64,000 nt of DNA from Sporolactobacillus sp. STSJ-5 (lineage in GTDB: Bacteria; Bacillota; Bacilli; Bacillales; Sporolactobacillaceae): assembly GCF_024385605.1 (NCBI RefSeq), contig NZ_JANFOJ010000001.1, forward strand, positions 186,001 to 250,000. The letters are read 5' to 3'. Both the position numbers and the translations under genes were made by a program. This document shows positions 9,447-18,913 of the stretch, in pieces. Within the stretch, counting starts at the first letter, position 1; every line of letters starts with the position of its first letter. Under the pieces are notes generated by a model, which made no database searches, had not been told where the DNA came from, and was given only the letters and a program-made list of their open reading frames with translations.

Positions 9447-10238
9447 ATGGATTTAGGCTTGGAAGATAAAGTAGTACTTGTTACCGGCGCCAACAATGGA
9501 ATGGGACTTGCGATTTCAAAAGCTTTTCTAGATGAGGGAGCAAAGGTAGCGGGAGGGGACTTAAGTGGTGAACACTTAAAGGACCTTGAACCTGCAGATT
9601 CGATCTACCCCATAATTGCTGACCTAAGCACAAAGGAAGGCACTGAAAAACTTGTTCAGGAATGTGTTGATCATTTTGGCAAGATTGATATTCTGGTGAA
9701 CAATGTTGGTATTGCGAACTATAAAAGCAGCTTTCTGGATTTGACTGATGACGATTGGAATCGAACGCTGCAGACAAACCTGTATGCGATGATTCGAACC
9801 TCACGAGCCGCGTTGCCGCACTTGAAAAAGCAGAGCCATTCGGCGATTATTTCAATCGGTTCTGAAAGCGGACATGTTCCGGATGAATTCGCTATCGACT
9901 ACAGTGTCAGTAAAGCAGGTGTGATCAATCTGACAAGTGCTTTAGCTCATGAATTCGGCAATGACGGCATCCGTGTAAATTGTGTCTCACCCGGACCAAC
10001 GCGAACAAACATGTGGGAGCAGCCTGGCGGGATGATTGATATGCTTGCCGAAAAATTTTCAATGGACGGCGAGGATGCAGTTAAGCATTTTGCTGCAAAT
10101 GTTCGTCAAATACCGCGCGGCGAGATTGGAAAACCGGATGAAATTGCGCAGACAGTACTTTTTCTTGCATCAGAAAAAGCATCGTATGTTAATGGCGCTG
10201 AATTTGCCGTTAATGGCGGCTCAGTAAAATATCACTAA
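9447..10238 (+). CDS. Short-chain dehydrogenase/reductase
   Basis: A classical SDR oxidoreductase of 263 residues: cofactor motif TGANNGMG near residue 12, NNVG near 85, and catalytic Ser and Tyr-x3-Lys in DYSVSKAG near 152. The start at 9447 is chosen for AAGGAGG at 9429-9435, although the frame is open further upstream. An acidic residue after the second strand (GGDLS) suggests NAD(H) preference. The substrate is unknown. The closing sequence VNGAEFAVNGG is usual for the family. It ends at a strong terminator. Confidence 0.9.
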   Translation: MDLGLEDKVVLVTGANNGMGLAISKAFLDEGAKVAGGDLSGEHLKDLEPADSIYPIIADLSTKEGTEKLVQECVDHFGKIDILVNNVGIANYKSSFLDLTDDDWNRTLQTNLYAMIRTSRAALPHLKKQSHSAIISIGSESGHVPDEFAIDYSVSKAGVINLTSALAHEFGNDGIRVNCVSPGPTRTNMWEQPGGMIDMLAEKFSMDGEDAVKHFAANVRQIPRGEIGKPDEIAQTVLFLASEKASYVNGAEFAVNGGSVKYH

Positions 10239-10289
10239 CACACAAAAATCAATTAAAAGAAACGTTCTGAATCTTGTTGATGGATAAAG

Positions 10290-10332
10290 AAGAACCGGGA
10301 AACGAATCAATCATTCGATTCCCGGTTCTTTT
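10290..10332. terminator. Bidirectional terminator, SDR gene / fbp
   Basis: A long hairpin: GAACCGGGAA pairs with TTCCCGGTTC, with an inner CGAAT/ATTCG. T runs flank it on both strands (TTCTTTTCC on plus; TTCTTTATCC on minus). It serves the convergent SDR gene and fbp. Confidence 0.85.
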
Positions 10333-10351
10333 CCGGAACATATTCGCATGA

Positions 10352-12292
10352 TCAGCCAGACAAACCGTTTCGATATTTATAGGTCAACAGATCATTCAAA
10401 ACCGCAATCTGCTCTAATATATTTTTACCGATGTTCGTCTCGCGTACCTTTTTTCTTCGCAGTTCACGATCCACAAGTCGGCGAACGGAGAGCACATCCG
10501 TTCCATTTTCCAGGACATCCTCCTTAGAATGAAACCGTTGATGCGCCACGAGCTGCATGCCATAAGAATTGTATAAGAGTGTATAGCCTGCAATGCCCGT
10601 TTTCGACTGATATGCCTTTGAAAATCCGCCGTCAATGACAATCATTTTGCCGTTCGCTTTAATCGGATTCTCTCCATTAATTTCTTCTACCGGCGTGTGT
10701 CCGTTAATGATGTGTCCTTCTTCAGCATCCAGATCAAATTCTGTGAGCATTCGGCGACATATTTCCTCTTTTTCACGAAGCTTGTAATATGGGTTTTTCT
10801 GTTCTGCATGAGTTTCCTTATCCTTAATAAAATAGCGTTCGAAGGTCGTCATATCCTTCTTTCCGAATAAAGATGAATTTTCTCCGGTCCATAGATACCA
10901 AACCATATCCGTCGCAAAGTCATCGGTTTCCGGACGGTGTGCACAGCTGTACCGCAGATAATATTCAAATACATCGAGAAGCTGCTTTCCCGAATAATCC
11001 TTGCCCTTAATGACCATATGCTTCATACTTCCGTCTTCATTAAGCGGCAGGCAGCCATGAATCAGCAAATTACCATTGTATTTTAAATAGAGACTGCCTT
11101 TCCCAATCAGAAAATTCATATGTCTCGCTAATTTTTCAGAATGGCGAATGGAAAACAACAGTTTCTCAATAACCTGTTCTTCCTCAGGCAGCAACTGCTC
11201 CGGATGATCAGAATTTACCGTCGCAAAACATGTATTCGACAGTTTGTACACCTTACCGTTAAGTCGAATGGTCTGATTGTCATAGTCAATTTTATCAAGG
11301 AGCAAGCGGTGCTCCATTTGGAATTCTGGTCGCCTTTTAATTATTGGCATTTCAAGTTTGAATTGAATCATTGAGATCGCTTGATGCATCTTCGTAATTT
11401 GCAACCGCTCACTCTCTGAAATTTGACAATCAGTGCCCATCTTCGGACGGAATGCAGGGTTATCATCGTAGTATTTTTCCGCAAGATTAAGAAGCGGAAT
11501 GAGATTAATGCCATAGATATCTTCAATAATATCGAGATTGTTATAACGCGCGCAAATTCGGATGATATTGGCAAGACAAACCTTTGATCCCGCATAGGCG
11601 CCGATCCACAAGACGTCATGATTTCCCCATTGAATGTCTACAGAATGATAATTCATTAAAGTATCCATAATGCGCTCCGGATGCGGTCCACGATCATAAA
11701 TATCACCAACGACATGGAGGTGATCAACAACCAGCCTCTGAATCGTGTAAGCAATCCCGATAATCAGTTTGCTCGCCTGACCCAATGCGATAATACGATT
11801 AATTATTTTTGAGTAGTACTCTTTTTTGTTGGCAAATTCATCTGTTTTATATAAAAGTTCTTCAATGATGTACACAAACTGCTCAGGCAAAGCCTTTCTC
11901 AGCTTGGAACGTGTATATTTTGATGAAGCAAAAGCTGCTAATTTGATCATTCGGCCGATTGTCGTTACATACCAGTGGTTCAATTGTTCAACAGTGAGTG
12001 ATCTTTTTATCAATTGCAGCTTATCTTCAGGATAATACACGAGCACTGCGAATGAATTCACTTCTTCTGTAGAAAGTTCGTCCTTAAATAAATCGTGAAT
12101 TTTCTGCTTCACATTTCCCGAACCATTTCGCAGAACATGCTGAAACGCGTAGTACTCCCCATGCAGATCACTGACAAAATGTTCTGTTCCCTTCGGCAAG
12201 TTCAAGATTGCTTCCAGGTTAATAATTTCTGTCGCCACTTTCTCTTCACAATCATACTTCTCAGCGAGTAAATCCAGATACTTTGTCTCCAT
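10352..12292 (-). CDS. fbp: Fructose-1,6-bisphosphatase, class 3
   Basis: The Firmicutes-type enzyme of gluconeogenesis, which removes the 1-phosphate of fructose 1,6-bisphosphate. It is a metallophosphatase-fold enzyme: DLHGEYYAF near residue 44, VGDIYDRG near 200 and [13 protein letters not shown] near 225 are the metal-binding blocks. Length 646 is close to the B. subtilis protein (about 670). The start METKYLDLL was chosen because AAGGGG lies six bases before it; the frame is open 16 codons further. Transcription is probably from the long AT-rich region upstream. Confidence 0.95.
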   Translation of the reverse strand: METKYLDLLAEKYDCEEKVATEIINLEAILNLPKGTEHFVSDLHGEYYAFQHVLRNGSGNVKQKIHDLFKDELSTEEVNSFAVLVYYPEDKLQLIKRSLTVEQLNHWYVTTIGRMIKLAAFASSKYTRSKLRKALPEQFVYIIEELLYKTDEFANKKEYYSKIINRIIALGQASKLIIGIAYTIQRLVVDHLHVVGDIYDRGPHPERIMDTLMNYHSVDIQWGNHDVLWIGAYAGSKVCLANIIRICARYNNLDIIEDIYGINLIPLLNLAEKYYDDNPAFRPKMGTDCQISESERLQITKMHQAISMIQFKLEMPIIKRRPEFQMEHRLLLDKIDYDNQTIRLNGKVYKLSNTCFATVNSDHPEQLLPEEEQVIEKLLFSIRHSEKLARHMNFLIGKGSLYLKYNGNLLIHGCLPLNEDGSMKHMVIKGKDYSGKQLLDVFEYYLRYSCAHRPETDDFATDMVWYLWTGENSSLFGKKDMTTFERYFIKDKETHAEQKNPYYKLREKEEICRRMLTEFDLDAEEGHIINGHTPVEEINGENPIKANGKMIVIDGGFSKAYQSKTGIAGYTLLYNSYGMQLVAHQRFHSKEDVLENGTDVLSVRRLVDRELRRKKVRETNIGKNILEQIAVLNDLLTYKYRNGLSG

Positions 12293-12888
12293 CGATATCC
12301 CCTTAACCCTATGAATAATGAGTGATCGTTCACATTGCAATTGATGCTATTTTTTAGATTTCAGCCAGATTTCAACTTAAATAAATCCATTAAATCACAG
12401 TTTATAGTATAACATATTAGTTTGAATTCCGATCAATATGACATTTTATTCAATCATATATTACATACTATTAAACATTTCAAATAAATAACTCATTTTT
12501 GTCACTTCTTCCAGTTTTACTTCTAAAGAATACCAACCAATCATCAATTTCGGAATGCGCTTTCATTAAGATGATCAAGGTAAATTTGCCGCCGAACCAT
12601 CGTGGATGATATTCAGTAAAAAGAGCATCCTAATTCAATGAAAAATGAAACACAATCATTTTGAAAAATTTTTTCACCCACCAAAAATACAAATGCTGTA
12701 ACGAAGGAACTAATAGCGCCTTGACAAAGGAAAAATTTATTGAAACAATAAATATAAAGTTAATTATGTGAAAATTGTTTTCTTAATAGGGAGAATAAAC
12801 GACAGCTTCTGCCAGTCGTATATTCAATTAATTAGTCCGCTCTTGTCATGAATTCAGCGTACTAAAAGAAGAATTGGGGGATTAACTT
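12293..12888. other. AT-rich intergenic region between divergent fbp and yitT-like genes
   Basis: No gene is supportable. A TTGACA at 12721-12726 points toward the YitT-like gene but has no good -10 at normal spacing. A small dyad ACGAC/GTCGT (12799-12819) lies in the leader. A weak cre-like match at 12552-12565 (two mismatches) is 260 bases from fbp. Confidence 0.4.
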
Positions 12889-13815
12889 GTGAATGAAGAT
12901 GGAACTAATCCGCATCGAAAATTTGAACTCGTAATTAAATCAATGGTTTCGCTTATTGGCGTCGCAATCCTTGCCGCCGGTGCAACATTATGCAAAATGG
13001 GTAATGTCGGCCTCGATCCGTTCACAGCGCTTAATATTGGGGTATCAAACAAATTACATATGAGTCTGGGCTTATATCAGCTGCTCACGAATATCGTTAT
13101 CATCATCTTCGTACTCTTGCTTGACCGAAAGAAAATCGGTATTGGTACTGTTTTTAACATGGTTTTTGCCGGTTTTATGATTGATTGGTTTTCAACACTC
13201 TACGGAACACTCTTCCACTACCAGCCAACCCTTCTGACCGCAATTGTCAATGGACTGCTCGGGTTGCTTTTATTTACACTTGGAACATCACTTTATATGA
13301 CTGCAGATCTTGGTGTTGCTCCCTATGATGCGTTGGCGCCGATCGCTTCAACTCGTTTGCATATTAAATATAAATACTGCCGAATTGTTCAGGACCTTGC
13401 ATTCATGATTGCAGCTTTAATCATGGCTGGACCGATTGGTCTCGCAACCATCATCATTTCATTCTTCGCCGGTCCGCTGATTACGTTCTGGGACCACAAA
13501 TTCAGCGAAAAATTGATTGATTCAGTTGCTGATTTCAGCAGGGAGCCGTCCAGCAAGAAAATTGGACATGGGTTCGATGTTGCCGGAAAATCCACCTATA
13601 ACTTTGTTAAAGACAGCTATTTCCATACGGTGGAAATTCAAAAGAAGCTTTCGCACTACTCCGACCAGGAACTGGAACAGAAACAAAAACAAGTGCGACA
13701 AACCGTCAGTCAAGCGCGAAGCATTCTGAAGGATTCTGTTATTCAGTTAGGTCTTCTGAGAAAAGAACAGCATCGGCGAAAACAAGAGGAAAAAAGCAGT
13801 GAACATGAAAAGTAA
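12889..13815 (+). CDS. YitT/YczE-family membrane protein with a long cytoplasmic tail
   Basis: The first 200 residues form a six-segment membrane protein of the YczE/YitT type (GNVGLDPFTALNIG near residue 42 and again LGVAPYDALAPIA near 145, the repeated glycine-rich hairpins of the family). Roughly 105 hydrophilic residues follow, ending in a highly charged helical stretch (QELEQKQKQVRQTV, then basic and Glu-rich to the end) likely to be coiled coil. Family members usually stop at about 215 residues, so the tail is unusual. Start is GTG with GGGGG eight bases before. Function unknown; the zinc dehydrogenase gene lies 71 bases downstream and may be co-transcribed. Confidence 0.8.
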   Translation: MNEDGTNPHRKFELVIKSMVSLIGVAILAAGATLCKMGNVGLDPFTALNIGVSNKLHMSLGLYQLLTNIVIIIFVLLLDRKKIGIGTVFNMVFAGFMIDWFSTLYGTLFHYQPTLLTAIVNGLLGLLLFTLGTSLYMTADLGVAPYDALAPIASTRLHIKYKYCRIVQDLAFMIAALIMAGPIGLATIIISFFAGPLITFWDHKFSEKLIDSVADFSREPSSKKIGHGFDVAGKSTYNFVKDSYFHTVEIQKKLSHYSDQELEQKQKQVRQTVSQARSILKDSVIQLGLLRKEQHRRKQEEKSSEHEK

Positions 13816-13886
13816 TTGACGACACGCATGTTTGCTCTAACGAATTATTTTTTTTCGTTTTTGATTAAGAAAGGAGTTTGCTTTTA

Positions 13887-14891
13887 ATGAACGCACTCGT
13901 TTTAACGGAAAAAGAATGTCTGGAGCTTCAAAATCTTCCCGATGTTCCGCTCAAAAATCATGAAATCAAAGTTAAGGTAAGCTATGTCGGCATTTGCGGT
14001 ACTGACAAGCACCTTTATAAAGGACTCCCAGGATCCGGGGATGCAAATATGCCGGTCGTGCTTGGCCATGAGATTTCCGGTGTGGTCGCTGATTTAGGTC
14101 CAGAGGTGCACAGCGCGCTGAAAATTGGCGACAGAGTTGCCATTGATCCGAATATTCCTTGCGGATTCTGTCACTATTGTCACGAAGGCCGTCCGCAGCT
14201 TTGTGAACATAATCAAGCAGTCGGCGTGACACGCCACGGTGGCATGGCCGAATTCGTGAATGTACCGGAAACGAATGTCTACCAAATTCCGGACAGTCTC
14301 AGCTTGAAGGCTGCAGCAATGGTTGAGCCGGTTAGTTGCGCTGTGCACGGACTCGATGAACTGGAGATTAAGTCTCATCAAACCGCACTGGTTATTGGCG
14401 ACGGTTTTATTGGTCAGATTTTCACTGCGATGCTGGCAGCAAAAGGTTTGAAGAAAATTGCAGTCAGCGGCCGCAACCCCAAAAAAGTAGAATTGCTGAA
14501 ACGGATCGGCGCCGACGAAGTTTTTAATCCGGAAAAAGTGGAGCACACTGAAACCTATGATGTTGTGATCGAATGTGTCGGTTTGCCGAAAACACAGGAG
14601 CAAGCGATTGCTTCAGCAAACCGAGGCGGTCAAGTCCTTATGTTTGGTGTTTCCGGACCCGACGATACCATCAACGTTAACTCCTATGACATCTTTTTTA
14701 AGGAATTGACCATTAAGGGTGCTTTTATCAATCCTCACGCCATGCAGGACGCGATTGAACTTATGGCAAGTGGGCAACTTGATGTTGAATCTCTGATTAC
14801 CCATGACATGGAGCTTAAAGATATCCCGGATGTCCTAAGCGGCCGTATCCAGGAAAAAATCACTAAGGCTGTTGTGCAAATCAATAAATAA
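13887..14891 (+). CDS. Zinc-dependent alcohol/polyol dehydrogenase (MDR family)
   Basis: A medium-chain dehydrogenase of 334 residues. Catalytic zinc ligands are in CGTDKH and GHEISG. Structural zinc cysteines are in CGFCHYCHEGRPQLC (residues about 90-104), and the Rossmann motif is VIGDGFIG near 170. It resembles the threonine/butanediol/sorbitol dehydrogenase branch; the exact substrate is undetermined. The ATG at 13887 has AAGGAG ten bases upstream; an in-frame TTG nine bases earlier overlaps the SD and is rejected. It ends at a bidirectional terminator shared with the radical SAM gene. Confidence 0.88.
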   Translation: MNALVLTEKECLELQNLPDVPLKNHEIKVKVSYVGICGTDKHLYKGLPGSGDANMPVVLGHEISGVVADLGPEVHSALKIGDRVAIDPNIPCGFCHYCHEGRPQLCEHNQAVGVTRHGGMAEFVNVPETNVYQIPDSLSLKAAAMVEPVSCAVHGLDELEIKSHQTALVIGDGFIGQIFTAMLAAKGLKKIAVSGRNPKKVELLKRIGADEVFNPEKVEHTETYDVVIECVGLPKTQEQAIASANRGGQVLMFGVSGPDDTINVNSYDIFFKELTIKGAFINPHAMQDAIELMASGQLDVESLITHDMELKDIPDVLSGRIQEKITKAVVQINK

Positions 14892-14931
14892 TCGACAAGT
14901 GCGGATTCAGTCGTTTAAAAAAACGGATCAA

Positions 14932-14966
14932 AAAAAGCTGTCCATCGAATTGATGGGCAGCTTTTC
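14932..14966. terminator. Bidirectional terminator, dehydrogenase / scfB
   Basis: Stem AAAGCTGTCCATC with GATGGGCAGCTTT (one G-U pair) around a five-base loop. T tracts follow on both strands, CTTTTCC on plus and CTTTTTTGAT on minus. Confidence 0.85.
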
Positions 14967-14978
14967 CTACATTGTCAC

Positions 14979-16385
14979 TTAATTATTGACCGCTTCTTTA
15001 TCTTGATCCGTCACTCTCATTGATTGAGCAACCTTGATCATCATCGCGCATTCAATACGTTTGCGGAAAATGTCGCAGCTGAACTCGAAATTTCCGGTCA
15101 GTGATCCCGTCGCGTGAAGTGAGTTTGCCGGGCATCCGCCACTGCAATAGAGCTTCGCCCAACAGTCTTGGCATTCCGGTTTGGAATAGCAATTTGTTTC
15201 CTTAAATTCATCTTGAATTTCCGGAGTCTTCACGCCGTCCCAGATGTTGCCCATACTGTAGGCTTCATCGCCGACAAATTGATGGCAAGGGAACAATTCG
15301 CCCCATGGCGTGACTGCCATGTATTCCGTACCTGAACCGCAACCTGAAATACGCTTATGGATACATGGCCCTTCTGACAGATCAAGCATGTAATGGTAGA
15401 ATATGAAGCCTCTGCCCTCTTCTTCGCGTTTAAGCATTTCTTTTGCGAGAAGTTCATATTGATCATAGATGACTGGGAGATCCTCTTCTTTAAGCGCATA
15501 GGGTTCTTTCGGATCACAAATCACCGGTTCCATCGACAGACGATCAAACCCAAGATCCGCCATATGGAAAAGATCATTAGTGAAATCAATGTTATTATGT
15601 GTAAACGTTCCACGCACATAATATTCCTTATCCCCGCGTTTCTTGACGAAATTCTGGAATTTAGGAACGATATAATCATAGCTTCCTTTTCCAGTGATCG
15701 TTTTGCGCAGCCGGTCATGTACTTCTTTGCGTCCGTCAAGGCTGAGAACGACATTGTGCATTTCCTTATTCAGAAAGTCAATGACTTCATCTTTGAGCAG
15801 CAAGCCGTTCGTAGTCAGCGTGAAACGGAAATGCTTGTTGCATTCCTCTTCTTTACTGCGCGCGTATGCGACAATCTGTTTCACAACTTTCCAGTTCATC
15901 AGGGGTTCGCCGCCGAAGAAATCCACGTCCAGATTGCGGTGAAAGCCGCAATTCTCAAGCAGAAAATCAATCGCCCGTTTACCGACTTCATAACTCATGA
16001 TTGCCCGTGCACCATGATACTTTCCCTGGCTTGCGAAGCAATATTCACAAGTCAGATTGCAGGTGTGTGCAACGTTTAAGCACAACGCTTTGACATAGGT
16101 TTTTCTCTTCTTTAAATTAAAGGACAGATCCTTAAACTCATCTTCAGAGTATAGCTGACCATCTTTTTTGAGCTTCGCAACATCACTGATTGTTTCGCGA
16201 ATGCTATCTTCCGTTACATCATCATGATCTGCATACTTATTCAGCATCCGAGCAACTATGGTTTCAGGTTTCGTATCCTCATAAAGTGCAATCACATCGT
16301 AAGCCAGATCATCGACAACATGCACCGATCCACTGTATGTGTCAAGGACAATATTGTATCCATTTAATTTATATTGATGAATCAT
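14979..16385 (-). CDS. scfB: Radical SAM/SPASM maturase of the SCIFF ranthipeptide
   Basis: ScfB/CteB-type enzymes use S-adenosylmethionine and iron-sulfur clusters to install Cys thioether crosslinks in the SCIFF peptide. The N-terminal peptide-binding domain begins MIHQYKLNGYNIVLD, nearly the family consensus. The radical SAM cluster motif is CNLTCEYC (Cys109, 113, 116). The C-terminal SPASM region is cysteine-rich (GCGSG, FPCHQF, CYSKPECQDCWAKLYCSGGC, SCDIF). I set the start at 16385 because GAAGGAG lies seven bases before it; 468 residues matches the family. The precursor gene lies 74 bases upstream in the same orientation. The family is best known from Clostridia, so its presence in a Bacillales-like genome is notable. 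Confidence 0.92.
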   Translation of the reverse strand: MIHQYKLNGYNIVLDTYSGSVHVVDDLAYDVIALYEDTKPETIVARMLNKYADHDDVTEDSIRETISDVAKLKKDGQLYSEDEFKDLSFNLKKRKTYVKALCLNVAHTCNLTCEYCFASQGKYHGARAIMSYEVGKRAIDFLLENCGFHRNLDVDFFGGEPLMNWKVVKQIVAYARSKEEECNKHFRFTLTTNGLLLKDEVIDFLNKEMHNVVLSLDGRKEVHDRLRKTITGKGSYDYIVPKFQNFVKKRGDKEYYVRGTFTHNNIDFTNDLFHMADLGFDRLSMEPVICDPKEPYALKEEDLPVIYDQYELLAKEMLKREEEGRGFIFYHYMLDLSEGPCIHKRISGCGSGTEYMAVTPWGELFPCHQFVGDEAYSMGNIWDGVKTPEIQDEFKETNCYSKPECQDCWAKLYCSGGCPANSLHATGSLTGNFEFSCDIFRKRIECAMMIKVAQSMRVTDQDKEAVNN

Positions 16386-16459
16386 GCAATCAGACTCCTT
16401 CTTGCAAAAAATTGCCGCCCATCTGCATAGAGCAGTTGGGCGGTACACAGTTTTCTTAC

Positions 16460-16609
16460 TTATCGATTAGACGGTTCAGCACATTGCTGATTTGCAACAC
16501 CGCAAGATGTTTTACATGCGGATTGGCAAGAAGTTTGGCATTCGCCGTGTCCGCCATGATTTGCTGATTCTCTCAGATTCATCGTGTTCAACGTTACGAT
16601 TCTTTTCAT
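16460..16609 (-). CDS. scfA: SCIFF-type ranthipeptide precursor, five-cysteine variant
   Basis: A 49-residue peptide beginning MKRIVTLNTMNLRES, with core GECQTSCQSACKTSC then GVANQQC and a short tail. This is the SCIFF (six cysteines in forty-five residues) precursor pattern, but only five cysteines are present (24, 28, 32, 36, 43). Residue 37, a threonine that accepts the thioether from Cys32 in Clostridium CteA (from memory of published work), is glycine here. AAGGGG precedes the start; a second ATG one codon earlier (16612) is equally possible. The maturase gene follows at once, so the pair is likely co-transcribed. Confidence 0.88.
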   Translation of the reverse strand: MKRIVTLNTMNLRESANHGGHGECQTSCQSACKTSCGVANQQCAEPSNR

Positions 16610-16825
16610 CATAAATGACCCCTTTTCGTTGTCTTTTAAATAACCCGGATCCATGAGTTTCTGCTTGCATCATTACCCGATCTAGTCGCCACAGCACGGT
16701 TTCCACATCATCAACGTTCACAATCAAAAGTCAGTGAAAACCTACTTTTTTCAGTATACAAAAAGAAAATTAACTTTACTGTGATGTTTGACATTGAAAA
16801 GGAAGAAAGATGAAAAAAATAATGA

Positions 16826-16966
16826 TTATTTTATACATTCCATAGGTTTCCGACGCTCAATCTGTTCACAGACTTCATTGACATGAATTAAGTCCCGCTC
16901 TACCCGATCCAACCGATCATGTGCATCCTTCAGCAATTCGATAAATGAACGATACTCCTGACTCAT
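16826..16966 (-). CDS. Small charged helical protein, unknown
   Basis: A 46-residue open frame with a strong ribosome binding site (GAGGAG, ten bases before the ATG). The sequence from residue 2 to 40 is almost wholly charged and amphipathic (FIELLKDAHDRLDRVERDL and onward), with leucine/valine/isoleucine at heptad-like spacing, so a coiled coil or helical hairpin is likely. There are two cysteines (33 and 44). I recognise no family. It sits 217 bases upstream of the SCIFF precursor in the same direction, but a functional link is not shown. Confidence 0.55.
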   Translation of the reverse strand: MSQEYRSFIELLKDAHDRLDRVERDLIHVNEVCEQIERRKPMECIK

Positions 16967-17714
16967 GAGTTAACCGCTCCTCTGCCATAATATTTTTCCC
17001 GTATTGAGAACTAGTCTTTTTTCCTTATTCGATAATCCAATCGTAACATTCATGCGTCCAAAGGACCTATTATGTCCATTATATTCACTTTATTAGGATA
17101 AAAGGCCTATAATTATTTACCGTTAAATAATAGTTATTATTAATAATCCGGAATCAATGACAGTTAATGGGAGTACGTTGGGAAAAGCCTCGAAAAAAAC
17201 AAAATTTTAACGATTTATTTATACAATAAATGGAATAAAAGAACTATTGATATTGATAAATTGTACCGATCACTTTAAAATAAACACAATGGCATGGTTC
17301 TCAATACATCTTTAATGAATCTATGATGACAGCCCTGAGTTTCCACAGACCATACTGTATACGCAATGTATAGGTACTACAATCTAATCTTTTAATCTGA
17401 GCTATCCTATTTTTATTCCTAACGAAAAATACAATGTACTATATTCCGTGTAAGGTTTTGTCGTTTTTGAATGAGAATATAGTTTATTAAGTTCAACATA
17501 GAATAAACCCACCATGAACAACTACATTTCTAAGGCACATATCGAGACAAGTGAATCAATACCTCAAGTGCCGTTTTAATTCCAAAAGTACCCTTTATGC
17601 ACAAATTGGCAAGACATACGTTTACACCTTAAATTGGACTGTATATTTCATGTCATAGGCTGATTTCTTTCTATTAGGGAATGACCAATTTAAATCAAAC
17701 AGGAGGAGTTTAAT
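16967..17714. other. AT-rich gene-free stretch
   Basis: About 750 bases of strongly AT-rich sequence with stop codons in all frames. I see no RNA gene, repeat or clear promoter, apart from the AGGAGGAG ribosome binding site of the next gene at its right end. Confidence 0.45.
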
Positions 17715-18347
17715 GTGAAAAAAGGAATGATATGTTCACTATTAGCTGCTGTTATGCTGATTGCGGGTTTTTTAAGTGCGTGTTCAGATGGAGGTTCTAC
17801 CAGTTCAAACATCTCAAAAGATTTATCATCCACTTCGACATCGACAGGTGCTTCACACTCACAAAAAAGCTCTGATCGGTCATCAATTACAAAAACAGAA
17901 TTCAATAAAATTAAAGATGGGATGACTTATAAAGAGGTTGCCACCATTGTAGGCAGCAATGGTGAAGTCATGAGTGAAGCTGGAGAAAAAGGTGATCCTG
18001 CACATACAGTCATTTACTCATGGAACGGAGATAAAGGATGGGGTGCCAATGCCAATGTAACTTTTCAAAACAATAAAGTAATAAACAAAGCGCAATTTGG
18101 TGTCGATTCCGGATCCAGTGCAAAAATAACAATGAAAAAATTTGATCAAGTAAAAAATGGTATGACATACGATCAAATTAAATCAATTATTGGTGGGGAC
18201 GGGGCAAAAGATTCTGAAAGTGGTACAGAGGGATCTGCTGATTATACGGTTATTTACAGCTTTCAAGGATCTAATTTAGGAAGCAATGCCACATTCATGT
18301 TTCAAGGTGGAAAACTAATTAATAAGGCGCAAGCAGGATTAAAGTAA
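17715..18347 (+). CDS. Lipoprotein with two tandem DUF3862/BLIP-like domains
   Basis: A 210-residue lipoprotein: hydrophobic leader with lipobox ending at Cys23, a Ser/Thr-rich linker to about residue 56, then two copies of one domain with an exact 80-residue period. In each copy a helix leads to (D/N)GMTY (69 and 149), then VIYS(W/F) (99 and 179), and (V/L)INKAQ at 122 and 201. The DUF3862/SmpA-like fold and this duplicated form resemble the beta-lactamase inhibitor protein BLIP of Streptomyces, whose halves are also about 75-80 residues with a GMT motif. Inhibition of a beta-lactamase is not implied. Start is GTG with AGGAGGAG. A DUF4064 gene follows 54 bases later, probably co-transcribed. 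Confidence 0.8.
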   Translation: MKKGMICSLLAAVMLIAGFLSACSDGGSTSSNISKDLSSTSTSTGASHSQKSSDRSSITKTEFNKIKDGMTYKEVATIVGSNGEVMSEAGEKGDPAHTVIYSWNGDKGWGANANVTFQNNKVINKAQFGVDSGSSAKITMKKFDQVKNGMTYDQIKSIIGGDGAKDSESGTEGSADYTVIYSFQGSNLGSNATFMFQGGKLINKAQAGLK

Positions 18348-18401
18348 GATGTTTACTCATTTTTGAGTTTACATATAAAAAAGTTACTGGGGGAATTTAT
18401 T

Positions 18402-18740
18402 ATGGCAATAAAAAGCACTACCGGACGTGTACCGGAGATGGTCTTGGGGATTATCGGGGGTGTATTTGGAATTATCGCTGGTATATTAGCCATGTCTATA
18501 GGTTCATTAGCAGGAGCATTTGGACAAGGTGGATCCGATGTTATTGGATTGGGTCTTGGATGTATGTTTGTTTCCGTTCTTGCAATTATATTTTCATGTA
18601 TCATCAACAAAAATCGCATCCTATTTGGTGTGCTTATTTTGGTTTGTGGAATTTTGAATATCATATTCGTCAGCATGTTTGGCATTCTGAGCGGCCTATT
18701 GATTATTATCGCCGGCATACTTGCCCTAGTTAGAAAATAA
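18402..18740 (+). CDS. DUF4064 small membrane protein
   Basis: A 112-residue protein with four hydrophobic segments, very rich in Gly and Ile (FGIIAGILAMSIGSLAGAFG). It ends with LSGLLIIIAGILALVRK, which is the DUF4064 pattern. ATG at 18402 follows GGGGGAA with seven bases between; an in-frame start at 18363 has no ribosome binding site. The family has no known function. It follows the tandem-domain lipoprotein and closes the unit with a strong terminator. Confidence 0.75.
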   Translation: MAIKSTTGRVPEMVLGIIGGVFGIIAGILAMSIGSLAGAFGQGGSDVIGLGLGCMFVSVLAIIFSCIINKNRILFGVLILVCGILNIIFVSMFGILSGLLIIIAGILALVRK

Positions 18741-18747
18741 TTTGTTG

Positions 18748-18773
18748 AAAAGCCGCTTCAGCGGCTTTTCTTT
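18748..18773 (+). terminator. Terminator of the lipoprotein/DUF4064 unit
   Basis: A 10-bp perfect stem AAAAGCCGCT / AGCGGCTTTT with a two-base loop, followed by CTTTT. Confidence 0.9.
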
Positions 18774-18913
18774 TACACATTATCAGCAGGCGAGCGTTTG
18801 GGATAAGCAGGATAAGATTATTTGAGATAATATTAAGCTATTGAGAGGTCTTTTTGTCAGCACACAAAGTGAATTTGAGTCTGAATGTCTGCATTATAAA
18901 ATTAAAAATATAC

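Noticed and set aside
12552-12565. cre-like sequence upstream of fbp
   Set aside because: Two mismatches to consensus and 260 bases from the gene; not strong enough to call.
15393-16079. 228-codon plus-strand frame opposite scfB
   Set aside because: Shadow of the radical SAM gene; composition typical of antisense frames and no start signals.
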